Of a stretch of DNA of 64,000 nt, positions 44,950 through 53,745 are shown in pieces. Made by a program: the position numbers and the translations under genes. Position 1 is the stretch's first letter. Each line of letters opens with the position of its first letter. The notes under the pieces were generated by a model. The model made no database searches. It was given only the letters and a program-made list of their open reading frames with translations, and was not told where the DNA came from. Source of the DNA: Eshraghiella sp051880035 (GTDB taxonomy: Bacteria; Bacillota; Clostridia; Lachnospirales; Lachnospiraceae); NCBI GenBank assembly GCA_051880035.1, contig JBJENE010000046.1, positions 47,167-111,166 of the forward strand. Reading direction: 5' to 3'.

Positions 44950-45822
44950 CTAGTTTTTTTCCATTCTCTGCTTAATCAGTTCGGCCGATTTAGTGGCTGC
45001 AAGTCCGCCTTCTCCTGTTTCTTTCAGGCTTGGATGCATGCTGTTGCCCACACGCCTCATCGCCTCAATTACATCATCCGGTTTAATCGCACTTTCAATT
45101 CCCGCCATTGCTAACTGGGCAGAGGCAATTGCATTAACCGCACCTGCCGAATTCCTTTTTACACACGGCACTTCCACCAGTCCGCACACCGGGTCACAGA
45201 CAAGTCCCAGCATGCTTTTCAGGGCAAAAGACATTGCATTGGCAATCTGATTATCATTACCACCCTGAAGATATGCAAGTGCGCCTGCCGCCATGGCACT
45301 TGCCGAGCCTATTTCTGCCTGGCATCCGCCCGATGCCCCTGCAATATATGCATTCATGGCAATTACATTGCCGATTCCGGCAGTTACGAACATGGCTTCA
45401 ATCATTTTTTGCTCGTCCGTATGATAAAGCTCTTTATAGCTTAACAAAACTGCAGGTATTACACCACAGGCTCCTGCAGTTGGTGCTGCCACAATTCTTC
45501 GCATACATGCATTGGACTCACCCATTTTGACTGCCTTTTCCATTGCCAGTCCCACATATTCGCCGCATATATTTTTTCCGCTCCCATTGTATTCGTGAAG
45601 TTTTTCTCCGTCGCCGCCGGTCATTTTACTTTCTGACCTAAGACTTTTATCGTAATTTTGGTCGGCTTCATACATCGCCTCATACATTTTTTTCATTGTA
45701 TTAAATGACTGTTCTTCGCTTACGGCTCTTTCCTGCATATCCGTTTCCATTACAACGCGCCAGAACGGTATATTATTTTCATTACAAATCTTAAGTATAT
45801 CTTCAATACTGTTATATGCCAT
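44950..45822 (-). CDS. sdaAA: L-serine dehydratase, iron-sulfur-dependent, alpha subunit
   Basis: This 290-residue catalytic subunit deaminates L-serine to pyruvate and ammonia with a 4Fe-4S cluster. TAGACGVIPA near residue 117 and CDPVCGLVEVPC near 208-219 provide the cluster-ligating cysteines; SGGCQAEIGSASAMAAG is also conserved. The ATG follows the beta-subunit gene by 21 bases. With sdaAB it gives the usual two-subunit enzyme of Clostridia, used for serine catabolism. Confidence 0.95.
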   Translation of the reverse strand: MAYNSIEDILKICNENNIPFWRVVMETDMQERAVSEEQSFNTMKKMYEAMYEADQNYDKSLRSESKMTGGDGEKLHEYNGSGKNICGEYVGLAMEKAVKMGESNACMRRIVAAPTAGACGVIPAVLLSYKELYHTDEQKMIEAMFVTAGIGNVIAMNAYIAGASGGCQAEIGSASAMAAGALAYLQGGNDNQIANAMSFALKSMLGLVCDPVCGLVEVPCVKRNSAGAVNAIASAQLAMAGIESAIKPDDVIEAMRRVGNSMHPSLKETGEGGLAATKSAELIKQRMEKN

Positions 45823-45843
45823 ACTGCAGCTCCTTTTACGGTT

Positions 45844-46515
45844 TTATCGTAATTCATCTATTTTACCGAGGTATGTTACCTTCAGAACACCCTCTATCTT
45901 TTCCAGCCACTTTATTCCGTCCTCCGGTATTTCCTGGTCACATTCCAATACCATAACGGCACGCCCGCCTCTTCCCGAACGGTAAAGCTGCATGGATGCC
46001 ACATTCACTGACTTATGGGCAAGCATGGAGGTGACCTCAGATACATGTCCGGGCTGGTCAAGATTATGCACAATCAAGGTCGGACAGTCTCCCGAAAAGT
46101 TGGTTTCTATTCCGTCAATCTGAGCAATATTGATTCTTGAGCCTCCGAGAGACTCTCCGATAACTTCAAGTTCTTTACCGGTTACACCTACAAGTCTTAT
46201 CTGTACCGTATTGGGATGGGCTTCTTTAAGATGTGCTTCGCCGAAAATTATTTTTATTCCTTTTTCCCCGGCAATTTTAATGCTGTCAGGAATCCTGTAG
46301 TCATCAGGTTTCATACCAAGAAGTCCCGCAACGAGCGCCTTTTGCGTTCCATGACCTTTACCCGTTGCCAGAAATGAACCATACAGAAGAATTTCTGCGG
46401 ATTGTATATCTTCGGCAAGCAGCTTCCTTGCCACAAGTCCTATCCTCACTGCCCCGGCTGTATGCGAGCTGGATGGTCCGACCATTATGGGACCGATAAT
46501 ATCAAAAATACTCAT
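45844..46515 (-). CDS. sdaAB: L-serine dehydratase, iron-sulfur-dependent, beta subunit
   Basis: This 223-residue subunit has the N-terminal FDIIGPIMVGPSSSHTAGAVRIG segment typical of serine dehydratases and a C-terminal ACT-type domain (DQPGHVSEVTSMLAHKSVNVASMQLYR) that may bind serine or another regulator. It is the first gene of the sdaAB-sdaAA operon. A promoter and a terminator-like leader hairpin lie directly upstream, which suggests attenuation or 5' end protection. Confidence 0.95.
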   Translation of the reverse strand: MSIFDIIGPIMVGPSSSHTAGAVRIGLVARKLLAEDIQSAEILLYGSFLATGKGHGTQKALVAGLLGMKPDDYRIPDSIKIAGEKGIKIIFGEAHLKEAHPNTVQIRLVGVTGKELEVIGESLGGSRINIAQIDGIETNFSGDCPTLIVHNLDQPGHVSEVTSMLAHKSVNVASMQLYRSGRGGRAVMVLECDQEIPEDGIKWLEKIEGVLKVTYLGKIDELR

Positions 46516-46530
46516 TGCTTTCTCCTATTG

Positions 46531-46613
46531 AAAAAAGAGACTTCAGGAACATTATTCCTAAAGCCTCTTTGCTTTTATTCAATTATATTACCCCAAAAAT
46601 TACTCTTTATCAA
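46531..46613 (-). promoter_or_regulatory. sdaAB promoter and terminator-like leader hairpin
   Basis: On the minus strand TTGATA (46608-46613) and TAATAT (46585-46590) are 17 bases apart. About 8 bases after the expected start an imperfect 15-bp hairpin (46534-46548 with 46556-46570) ends in a six-T run, just before the AGGAG of sdaAB. The region is between divergent genes, so the hairpin does not serve an upstream gene on this strand. Confidence 0.6.
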
Positions 46614-46723
46614 TCATTATAAAAGACCATTTATAATATTATTTGGAGTAATCCCTTGAAGAAATACAGATATCTGCTTATAATATATCAAGATTTATTT
46701 TTTTACAAATGAAGGAGCATAAG

Positions 46724-47575
46724 ATGAACATAGGACTTGTTCTGTCAGGCGGAATGGCAAAGGGTGCATATCAGGTTGGTGCACTTCAGGCAATAAGCGA
46801 ATTTTTTCCTAAAGGAAGCATTCAATATGTAAGTGCCTCCTCTATCGGTGTGCTTAACAGCTATGGTTATCTTACCGGAAAACTTGATGAGGTGGCAGAT
46901 ACATGGCGTAATATTGAATACGAAGGAACCAGAATGTTAATCGGCAAAATGCTCAAAAGCACATACCTTCAGCAGTCAATTAAAAACATCTGCCGTCCCG
47001 AAGACAAGATTGATGAGACATTTTACATAACTCTTATGAATCTTAAAAAGCGTATTGTCGACTATCAGAATCTGCAGCATGTTGATTCGTCACTTCTTCC
47101 CAGATACCTTAAAGCCAGCGTGGCGATGCCCTTATACAACAAACCGGTACTTCTTTGCGGTCAGAATTATTATGACGGAGCGGTAATCGACAATATTCCG
47201 ATATATCCTCTTATGAAGCATAAAATAGATTACATAATTTGTATTTATTTTGATGAATACGGATATATTTTTGAAAACGAATACTTTGATAATAAAATTC
47301 TTAAACTTACTTTTTCAAATAATAAAGTTATATCCGATTCGCTCACTTTCAGCAAAAATGCCATTGACAATATGATTATTTCAGGATACGAAAAAACCTC
47401 CGCCATTCTCAAGGAGGTTTTTGCCAAAGGCATAGAGGATTACGAATACATATATCACATGATAGAGGAGCGTAACCGCGGGGCGGAACGCAAAATAAGA
47501 ATTACCGGAGACATGGTGGTAACCAATGTTAATAAAATAGCACAGAAACTGGCAAAGCGTAAAATAAAATTTTAA
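46724..47575 (+). CDS. Patatin-like phospholipase family protein
   Basis: This 283-residue protein begins with LVLSGGMAKGAYQVGAL, matching the glycine-rich oxyanion segment of patatin-like lipases. The nucleophile elbow is ASSIG (Ser40), with Ala in place of the usual first Gly of GxSxG, and the dyad Asp is in YYDGAVIDN. It is likely a cytosolic lipid acyl hydrolase; no signal peptide is present. The ATG 46724 is chosen because AAGGAG is 6 bases upstream; the frame is open five codons further. It is divergent from sdaAB. Confidence 0.85.
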   Translation: MNIGLVLSGGMAKGAYQVGALQAISEFFPKGSIQYVSASSIGVLNSYGYLTGKLDEVADTWRNIEYEGTRMLIGKMLKSTYLQQSIKNICRPEDKIDETFYITLMNLKKRIVDYQNLQHVDSSLLPRYLKASVAMPLYNKPVLLCGQNYYDGAVIDNIPIYPLMKHKIDYIICIYFDEYGYIFENEYFDNKILKLTFSNNKVISDSLTFSKNAIDNMIISGYEKTSAILKEVFAKGIEDYEYIYHMIEERNRGAERKIRITGDMVVTNVNKIAQKLAKRKIKF

Positions 47576-47596
47576 AACATAAATATTAAGATGCAA

Positions 47597-47995
47597 TCAA
47601 AGACTGATTAAAATCTGAATTGTATAAAAAACTGAAATACAGAATATAAGTATGCCTATCCAGAACACACATCCCGGAATGACCAGATCCTGTTTTCTGT
47701 AAAAACTCTGTGGGTTGTTCGGATCTATTACGATTATCTGTCTTGTACCCGGTGCACTTGTTCCGAACTTGTTTTTTGCCTGCGCCGTGTAATGTATACC
47801 ATTATAAAAATAGCCATATATATTCACATGATATTTATGATTGGAACTGTAACTGTAATGTCCGCTTTGGTCTTCCACAACGGCCTCAACCTTTACCGTA
47901 CAGTTCTTTTTTATTTTGGATTTAATAACACACGATACTATTATGAGCGCAATGGAAAGCGCCATAAAACACAACATAATTATCAGGTCTTCCAT
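47597..47995 (-). CDS. Small membrane protein, DUF3592-like
   Basis: This 132-residue protein has an N-terminal membrane helix, a beta-rich loop of about 75 residues (VEAVVEDQSGHYSYSSNHKYHVNI split around, ending IVIDPNNPQSFY) and a C-terminal membrane helix. This pattern, including the YDPNNP-like motif, is that of DUF3592 proteins of unknown function. It ends 21 bases from the convergent patatin gene. Nothing else hints at its role. Confidence 0.7.
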   Translation of the reverse strand: MEDLIIMLCFMALSIALIIVSCVIKSKIKKNCTVKVEAVVEDQSGHYSYSSNHKYHVNIYGYFYNGIHYTAQAKNKFGTSAPGTRQIIVIDPNNPQSFYRKQDLVIPGCVFWIGILIFCISVFYTIQILISL

Positions 47996-48036
47996 TATAT
48001 TAACACTCCTTTTACATTCTAATATGAAATCAATTA

Positions 48037-48070
48037 AAAAGTGACCATCAGCTTATGCCAATGGTCACAA
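48037..48070 (-). terminator. Terminator after the surface protein gene
   Basis: GTGACCAT and ATGGTCAC (48041-48048 and 48061-48068) form a perfect 8-bp stem, with TTTTT following on the minus strand. It begins 16 bases after the stop of the gene upstream. Confidence 0.85.
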
Positions 48071-48085
48071 AGCATTATGTATTAA

Positions 48086-48964
48086 TTATTTTTTCTTCTT
48101 TTTGGAAGCTACAATAACTACTACGATAACTACAACTACTACTGCGGCTCCCACACATATTAAAATAATCTGTGTTGTTGAAAGTCCGCCTGCGTTATCT
48201 GAATCTGTCTTCTCTGAAGCAGCTTCTGTAACCTGTGCTTCTGTCTCGGCTTCTGTCTCAACTGCTTCTGTGGCCTCTTCATTGTCATAAGCAAATCCGC
48301 TGATTGTAAATGTAAGAGAAATGTTATCATCTCCGGTACCTGTAAGAAGTCTGATACCGCTTGTATCGTCCTCACATACACCCAGGTCCTCAAGCTTCTG
48401 AACAAGAGGTTTTCTCCAGTGATTTATTGCAAGAATGAGCAATCCGCCTTCGTTATATTTATCCTCATCTTCAAGCTCAGCCTCAGGGAATGTAACAACA
48501 ACCCTGTCATTAATTGTAACTTTATAGTCTGTTACTTTAATTGCATCGTTTACAGGAATATCGGTAGCTACATAAAGCTGTGAAATTGTTGTCTCACCGG
48601 CGAAATCAGCGCCCTCAAGCTTAACGGTGTATGTTCCGTTACCCTTAAGTTCGATATCGGTAAATGTACCTTCATATACATTACCTGCAGCAGACGGGTC
48701 ACCTGCCCAAAGCTTATCATTCATATCTGTACCGTAGTACTGATTTAATGAATCGGTAAAATAAGCCTGTCTGTTAATCCATGCAGTGTTACATGTCTGG
48801 ATACCAAGTGCTGCATGATAAGTTCCGTTCGGATCAAAAACCTTTTCTTCAACGGCCTCAGTTGCATCGGTATTCTCCGGTTCTTCGGCAAATGCCATTG
48901 TAGCAGATGACATTACGACAACTGCCATCATTAATGATGTTAAAATTTTTTTAAATTTCTTCAT
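48086..48964 (-). CDS. Surface-anchored protein of unknown function with C-terminal membrane helix
   Basis: This 292-residue protein has a signal peptide (to about AFAEEP), a folded extracellular region of about 190 residues with IQTCNTAWINRQAYF and alternating beta-type patterns, a Glu/Ala/Thr-rich linker, and a C-terminal membrane helix followed by a lysine tail. It is probably held on the cell surface. The extracellular domain is not one I can name; related modules occur in Lachnospiraceae surface proteins. The start is ATG 48964. It has its own terminator. Confidence 0.75.
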   Translation of the reverse strand: MKKFKKILTSLMMAVVVMSSATMAFAEEPENTDATEAVEEKVFDPNGTYHAALGIQTCNTAWINRQAYFTDSLNQYYGTDMNDKLWAGDPSAAGNVYEGTFTDIELKGNGTYTVKLEGADFAGETTISQLYVATDIPVNDAIKVTDYKVTINDRVVVTFPEAELEDEDKYNEGGLLILAINHWRKPLVQKLEDLGVCEDDTSGIRLLTGTGDDNISLTFTISGFAYDNEEATEAVETEAETEAQVTEAASEKTDSDNAGGLSTTQIILICVGAAVVVVVIVVVIVASKKKKK

Positions 48965-49032
48965 GTTTCCCTCCACATAAATTTTTTTAACAGTAATATA
49001 TTATCATACATAATACCGGTAGTAAAGAAATA

Positions 49033-49860
49033 TTATTCCAGATCTATGGACGAAGATATGTAAAAGAGATAGTTATTTTTTTCACAATAATCTCTGATTT
49101 CCCCTATCAGATTCATATCTGTTGTATACTCCAGAAGATACACATCCATATTATCCGCCGCACATTTTTCTATATAACTTTCAAAATACCGGAAATTCTC
49201 CTCGGTATTTCTGCCAAAGTCTGAGTCAGAAAAATCAATCGCCGTAAAAACGCATTCCTGATTAACGCCCGACATAATATCCGAAGCGGTTTGGTACCGG
49301 TCCATATATTCCGTAACAAATGTATCTCCGCCGTTTATGATGACATTCGGGTTAATCTTATGAATCTGTCTTAACATTGCAGTTAATCCGTCAAATATCT
49401 CAGCATTAGTGTACTGATAGTACACATCACAGTTATCAATAAAGAATCCGTCTATTCCTTTGGCCGAATATTCATTTGCAAGTGATATTACATGCTCCTG
49501 CCATTCCTTCTGCGATACATCAACCCACTTTTCATCTTCCCAATTCTCATACTCATCCAGGCATAAATTGGAGTACCGGCTGTAATAATCCCGAAACGCC
49601 TCTAAAGAACCCACATTAAGATATGTGTATATCTTTTGGCCCCGGTTATGCATTTTTTCAACATCTTCAGCTGTAAAAAAAGAAACATCAATTACAATCT
49701 GCCTGTAGTCGCTCATTTTAGGTATATATGAGGAATCAGCATTTAAAAATACTCCGTATTCATATTTGAAGTTTTCCGGTTCATTATTCTCTTTAATTCT
49801 ACCGCAGCCCATCATGGTAAGACAGCAAACCAAAAGAATAAACATAAATACTTTTTTCAT
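49033..49860 (-). CDS. Lipoprotein of the GH114 (endo-alpha-1,4-polygalactosaminidase-like) family
   Basis: This 275-residue protein has a lipoprotein signal (lipobox MMGC, Cys19) and a TIM-barrel-like domain. IVIDVSFF, IYTYLNVGSLEAFRDYY, and GIDGFFIDNCDVYY match GH114/TM1410-type proteins, with acidic residues in the DGFFIDN motif as putative catalytic or metal-binding residues. GH114 acts on polygalactosamine-type exopolysaccharides, but this activity is inferred by family only. It is 20 bases after the DUF285-like lipoprotein gene, suggesting a joint surface role. Confidence 0.75.
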   Translation of the reverse strand: MKKVFMFILLVCCLTMMGCGRIKENNEPENFKYEYGVFLNADSSYIPKMSDYRQIVIDVSFFTAEDVEKMHNRGQKIYTYLNVGSLEAFRDYYSRYSNLCLDEYENWEDEKWVDVSQKEWQEHVISLANEYSAKGIDGFFIDNCDVYYQYTNAEIFDGLTAMLRQIHKINPNVIINGGDTFVTEYMDRYQTASDIMSGVNQECVFTAIDFSDSDFGRNTEENFRYFESYIEKCAADNMDVYLLEYTTDMNLIGEIRDYCEKNNYLFYISSSIDLE

Positions 49861-49880
49861 ACTACTTTCCTGTTCTTAAA

Positions 49881-51203
49881 TCAGTTATCAAACAGTGCAT
49901 CCCATTCTCTTCTGTCGAGTTTTTCCATCTTCTCAATATGTTCTTTAACTTTATCCGGTGCGTCCTTGATATCAGTTATGATATCATAGCAGTCTTTAAG
50001 TGCGGCAAATTTGCCATCCCCTGCCTCTTTATCCATTTCGGCAAGGGCCCCTGCACACGCATCAATTACATCTTCCGCAGTCAGCTCACTGCCCGCATCC
50101 GTGCCTTGGCCGCTATAATATATATCCATGGCCGAAGATTCATGAATCGGCATGAAATTATCAAGTCTGTGTATTTTTTCGATATATTCTCTGAACCATT
50201 CCGGACGGGCTTTTGAATATACAATAAATTCAAACATTTGTCCTTTGCCGCCCACAGGCACAACAATTGTATTATATATTGAATCTCCGATTGGGTTAGC
50301 CATGTTCTCTGTGTTTACATTCCACTCCCCGGCGAATTCATAGCTTACGATACTGTTATCATTATTGAAAAATGAGCGTCCTCCCTTAGAAACATTCACG
50401 GACGAAAAATCAACTTTTTTAAGTGAACTGCAGTTAGCAAACATATCCGAAAACATTGTATCTTCATTAATATCAAACGGTACCGCTGCCGTCTGTAACG
50501 ATTCACATCCGTAATACATCTTTGCGCACCGCTCTATGTTTCCGTCAAAGGATGTGACTGCACTTACTAATGAACTGCAATCCTGAAACATGCTCTGAAC
50601 CTCTTCCATGCTTCCGGAGGTAATCGATACCGATGCACTCTTAAGTCGGGAATCCGTTGCAAACATATATGACGCATATTTCACATTTCCGGACAATGAC
50701 ACACTTGCATTCTCCAGATTCTCACAGCCTGACAGCATGAAGGATGCATCCTCCACATCTCCCATATTGATATTTATTTCCGCATCAGTAATTTCATCAA
50801 ATCCTGCAAACAATCCCGTCTGATTTCTTGCATCTTCATTGGGAGCTGCCGGTTCGCCAAGATATTCCTTCATAAATTCCATATTGGCACTTACAACCAG
50901 TTTTTTAATCTCACCGTCATAACTCACCCACGGAGTTTCATATACATATTGATTTCCGGCCAGTTTTACAATTGAATAATATATTTTATTTATGTATAAA
51001 GTATCTCCTTTAACATACCAGTCCTGCTGCTGTTCTTCTTCCTCATCGGTCTCTGTTTCCACGACAGTCACATCTGTGCCGCTCTCCTTAACCACCACAG
51101 ATTGTTCTTTACTCCCACAGCCGCCGAAAAAAGCTACCAGAAAAGCAAATATAATAATTAATATTGTTCTAATGCTTATTGTCCGTATACTCATAATTTC
51201 CAT
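49881..51203 (-). CDS. BspA-like/DUF285 lipoprotein
   Basis: This protein of about 440 residues has a lipoprotein signal peptide (lipobox GGCG), an acidic Glu/Gln-rich linker, and several degenerate repeats of the DUF285/BspA surface-repeat type (FSDMFANCSSLKKVDFS, MFQDCSSLVSAV). It ends in an alpha-helical segment of about 90 residues. Such repeats occur on surface adhesins. The start is set at 51203; a nearby ATG is 9 bases downstream. It is followed closely by the GH114-like lipoprotein. Confidence 0.75.
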   Translation of the reverse strand: MEIMSIRTISIRTILIIIFAFLVAFFGGCGSKEQSVVVKESGTDVTVVETETDEEEEQQQDWYVKGDTLYINKIYYSIVKLAGNQYVYETPWVSYDGEIKKLVVSANMEFMKEYLGEPAAPNEDARNQTGLFAGFDEITDAEININMGDVEDASFMLSGCENLENASVSLSGNVKYASYMFATDSRLKSASVSITSGSMEEVQSMFQDCSSLVSAVTSFDGNIERCAKMYYGCESLQTAAVPFDINEDTMFSDMFANCSSLKKVDFSSVNVSKGGRSFFNNDNSIVSYEFAGEWNVNTENMANPIGDSIYNTIVVPVGGKGQMFEFIVYSKARPEWFREYIEKIHRLDNFMPIHESSAMDIYYSGQGTDAGSELTAEDVIDACAGALAEMDKEAGDGKFAALKDCYDIITDIKDAPDKVKEHIEKMEKLDRREWDALFDN

Positions 51204-51272
51204 TCCTTCTCCACATAACAATGCTCGTACTTACCAACCGGCTTATCACCTTCAAAATCCAGTTCAATAATC

Positions 51273-51710
51273 CTATTCAATCCACTGAATAAATGCTGTC
51301 TTGTCCGAGCTGTTATAACCGGCATTTCGATAGAAATTCAATGTACTCTCTTCTTTCGAACCTGTAAGCAGCATCATCTTGTAGCAATTATTTTCTTTTG
51401 CAAGCTGCTTTGCATAATTTAAGCAGGCTGTAGCATACCCTTTTTTCCGATAGTTCCCATGTGTTACCACATTTTCAACAAATGCATATGGGCGGACATT
51501 TCTTGTGAGATTAGGAATAATCACACAAACGCAGGATGCCACAATCTTACCATCAACTTCACAGACAATAAGATGATGATTTATATCATTTATGATATTG
51601 TTCCATGTATTCCTTAAATGCTCCGAATCTTCCGGAATGCTTTTCTCATGAAGATACAGATAAAGCTGTAGAATTTCATCTAAATCATTTTTATTTGCTT
51701 CTCTAATCAT
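51273..51710 (-). CDS. GNAT family N-acetyltransferase
   Basis: This 145-residue protein is a GNAT acetyltransferase. The acetyl-CoA pyrophosphate-binding loop is in VTHGNYRKKGYATACL (about 84-99; consensus R/Q-x-x-G-x-G/A), and FYRNAGYN near the C-terminus matches the last core segment. The acceptor is unknown. It begins 18 bases after the TrkA-N/RyR-like gene and may belong to that operon. Confidence 0.88.
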   Translation of the reverse strand: MIREANKNDLDEILQLYLYLHEKSIPEDSEHLRNTWNNIINDINHHLIVCEVDGKIVASCVCVIIPNLTRNVRPYAFVENVVTHGNYRKKGYATACLNYAKQLAKENNCYKMMLLTGSKEESTLNFYRNAGYNSSDKTAFIQWIE

Positions 51711-51728
51711 GTTTTATTTCCTGTAATT

Positions 51729-53744
51729 TTATTTTTCTCTTATATCTTTATATTTCATCAAAAGTAGTATCAAATCATATACGCAATATTCAGGCCTGTG
51801 AAGTGTAAGGCTTTCCCAGGTTGTCATACATGGATTTTCCAGAAAAATGTCGCTTTTATCCGGCTTGTCCGTATCTTTCCATCCGGCAGATGCCATAAAA
51901 TAACACCATCTTCTATGCTCCATGCGTGAAAATTCACTTACTACCGGATACTTTTCAATATCACTTTGCATCTTTACAAAATCATCTTCGTTCGTTTTGT
52001 AAAACCAGTTTCCGGCTCTATATTCTAATAATTCACCATTTTCTCCAAACCACTTCTCCATATCTTCTTTGGATACATCTTTAATCAGCAATTGCTTAAC
52101 TGTTTCATGTTCAGCTAATGCTCTGCTGGAATTTCGCCTGAAAAGAGACATTTTTTTCCAAAGATTATACCTGTCTTCTTCAACATTTTTGAAGCCGCTG
52201 TCAGGATTAATATTAATTGTATTATAAATATAATTAAAATCTTTTGCTTTCCTGTCTACTTTATCATTCAACAATCCTTCCAGCGAAATAGCATTTGAAG
52301 TTGCTTCAATTGCAAAAACATTCTTATATGTCTTATTATTCTCTGTTACATATTTCTCCATTCTCTTGTCAAAATCCATTCTGACGCCAAGACAGACATT
52401 GTCACAAATCAACTTATTGTCTCTGTCACATGACCTGATGTATCTGTTTATTTTGGACATACAATGAAGCGTTGTATCAGGATCTTCAACACAAATTGCA
52501 ACATATGTAAATGCTCCGACTTCTCCCAGATTCTGTAAAAGTTTTTCAAACTGCTGATATCGGATATCCATGTTTCTGAACCTGATTTTTAATAATCCAT
52601 CTGCTTTGTCGGATGAAATAATATAATCATTATCATGAAACTCCATATATTCGTCGCTGAATGTATTAACAAATATGCTTTTCTTTTTCTCAACATCATA
52701 ATCCACTACATCTATTATGATATTGTTCCGGCTGCCTGTAACACCCTGACTCATTGTCTGTAACAGAAGCTGCTGTCCCAATTTACCAAATCCTATTATC
52801 AGTATGTGCAGATGCCATTCGTTCATATCCCGAACGCCGCTGTTCAGATAATACGAGTGGAGAGGATTCTTTTCCAGCATCTTTCGAATACGAAGTTCCG
52901 GAACACTGATAATTTCCAGATCCGAACAAAACTCGTTTCTAATATCACTTAATACATATGAGTCATGATAATCCTGAATAATCTGTTCAATACCGGCATC
53001 TTCACATCTGCAGAAAAACTTCACCTTTTCTTTCATTCCATTCTTTTTCAGATAATTCCGGCACTCTTCAGAGAAAAATAAATTATAAAGCGAAAAATTC
53101 CTTGAGGATGATTCTTCAAACAGAATAATATCCTCTGCTAATTCAGCCTCAATCCTTTTAAGGAAATAACTAATCTGGTTTCCGGATAAGCTAAGAAAAT
53201 CCACCGGGTGAAGTTCAATTTTATTATGTAAAATATATTCCTCATCCTTTTCTGCGGAATTATCTCCGACAACAATATGTATCTTATATTTGTTATTACT
53301 AATATATTCTTTGTCGGCCAGTAATGCTTTTACCTCATCATTATATCCGAAAATAATAATATGCCTGTATTTTTTTCTTTTTGAAATAAACAGATTTATT
53401 TTCAGTAACTTTGTAATTATCTTATAGCAAAATGTTAATGTACAATATGGGGCAGTAAAGCAGGCAACTCCGTAAGCATATCCGATTATTTGTCTGAACA
53501 GCCCCGGATGTGTTCCTATATTTTCCAGCATATCTTTAATAGATATATCTGTTCTGAATGCAAATGCTTTAATACTGTTTTGTATTATTATCAGAAAACG
53601 GAACAATTCATTCTCAACATCATCATAATACAGGCAGCCTTCAATGAATGTAATAACAAAAGAAAAAATCGCCAGTCCAAGCAGTACTTTTTTAATAATA
53701 TCATTTGTCTTCTTGTTCACGGTAGTAGTATTCTCCTTTATCAT
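51729..53744 (-). CDS. Membrane protein with two TrkA-N-like Rossmann domains and a RyR-like C-terminus
   Basis: This 671-residue protein has two hydrophobic segments (about 16-40 and 86-113), a Rossmann fold with HIIIFGYNDEV (about 128-138), a second Rossmann fold with ILIIGFGKLGQQ (about 314-325), and a C-terminal RyR-like domain from about 606 (MEHRRW, then GW and TWESL). The two Rossmann domains resemble TrkA-N/RCK modules that bind NAD or other nucleotides. It starts at ATG 53744, directly after the stop of the HD/RyR gene (TAAAATG), so the two are coupled. A membrane-gated response to a nucleotide signal is a plausible but unproven role. I assign no symbol. Confidence 0.7.
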   Translation of the reverse strand: MIKENTTTVNKKTNDIIKKVLLGLAIFSFVITFIEGCLYYDDVENELFRFLIIIQNSIKAFAFRTDISIKDMLENIGTHPGLFRQIIGYAYGVACFTAPYCTLTFCYKIITKLLKINLFISKRKKYRHIIIFGYNDEVKALLADKEYISNNKYKIHIVVGDNSAEKDEEYILHNKIELHPVDFLSLSGNQISYFLKRIEAELAEDIILFEESSSRNFSLYNLFFSEECRNYLKKNGMKEKVKFFCRCEDAGIEQIIQDYHDSYVLSDIRNEFCSDLEIISVPELRIRKMLEKNPLHSYYLNSGVRDMNEWHLHILIIGFGKLGQQLLLQTMSQGVTGSRNNIIIDVVDYDVEKKKSIFVNTFSDEYMEFHDNDYIISSDKADGLLKIRFRNMDIRYQQFEKLLQNLGEVGAFTYVAICVEDPDTTLHCMSKINRYIRSCDRDNKLICDNVCLGVRMDFDKRMEKYVTENNKTYKNVFAIEATSNAISLEGLLNDKVDRKAKDFNYIYNTININPDSGFKNVEEDRYNLWKKMSLFRRNSSRALAEHETVKQLLIKDVSKEDMEKWFGENGELLEYRAGNWFYKTNEDDFVKMQSDIEKYPVVSEFSRMEHRRWCYFMASAGWKDTDKPDKSDIFLENPCMTTWESLTLHRPEYCVYDLILLLMKYKDIREK

Positions 53745-53745
53745 T

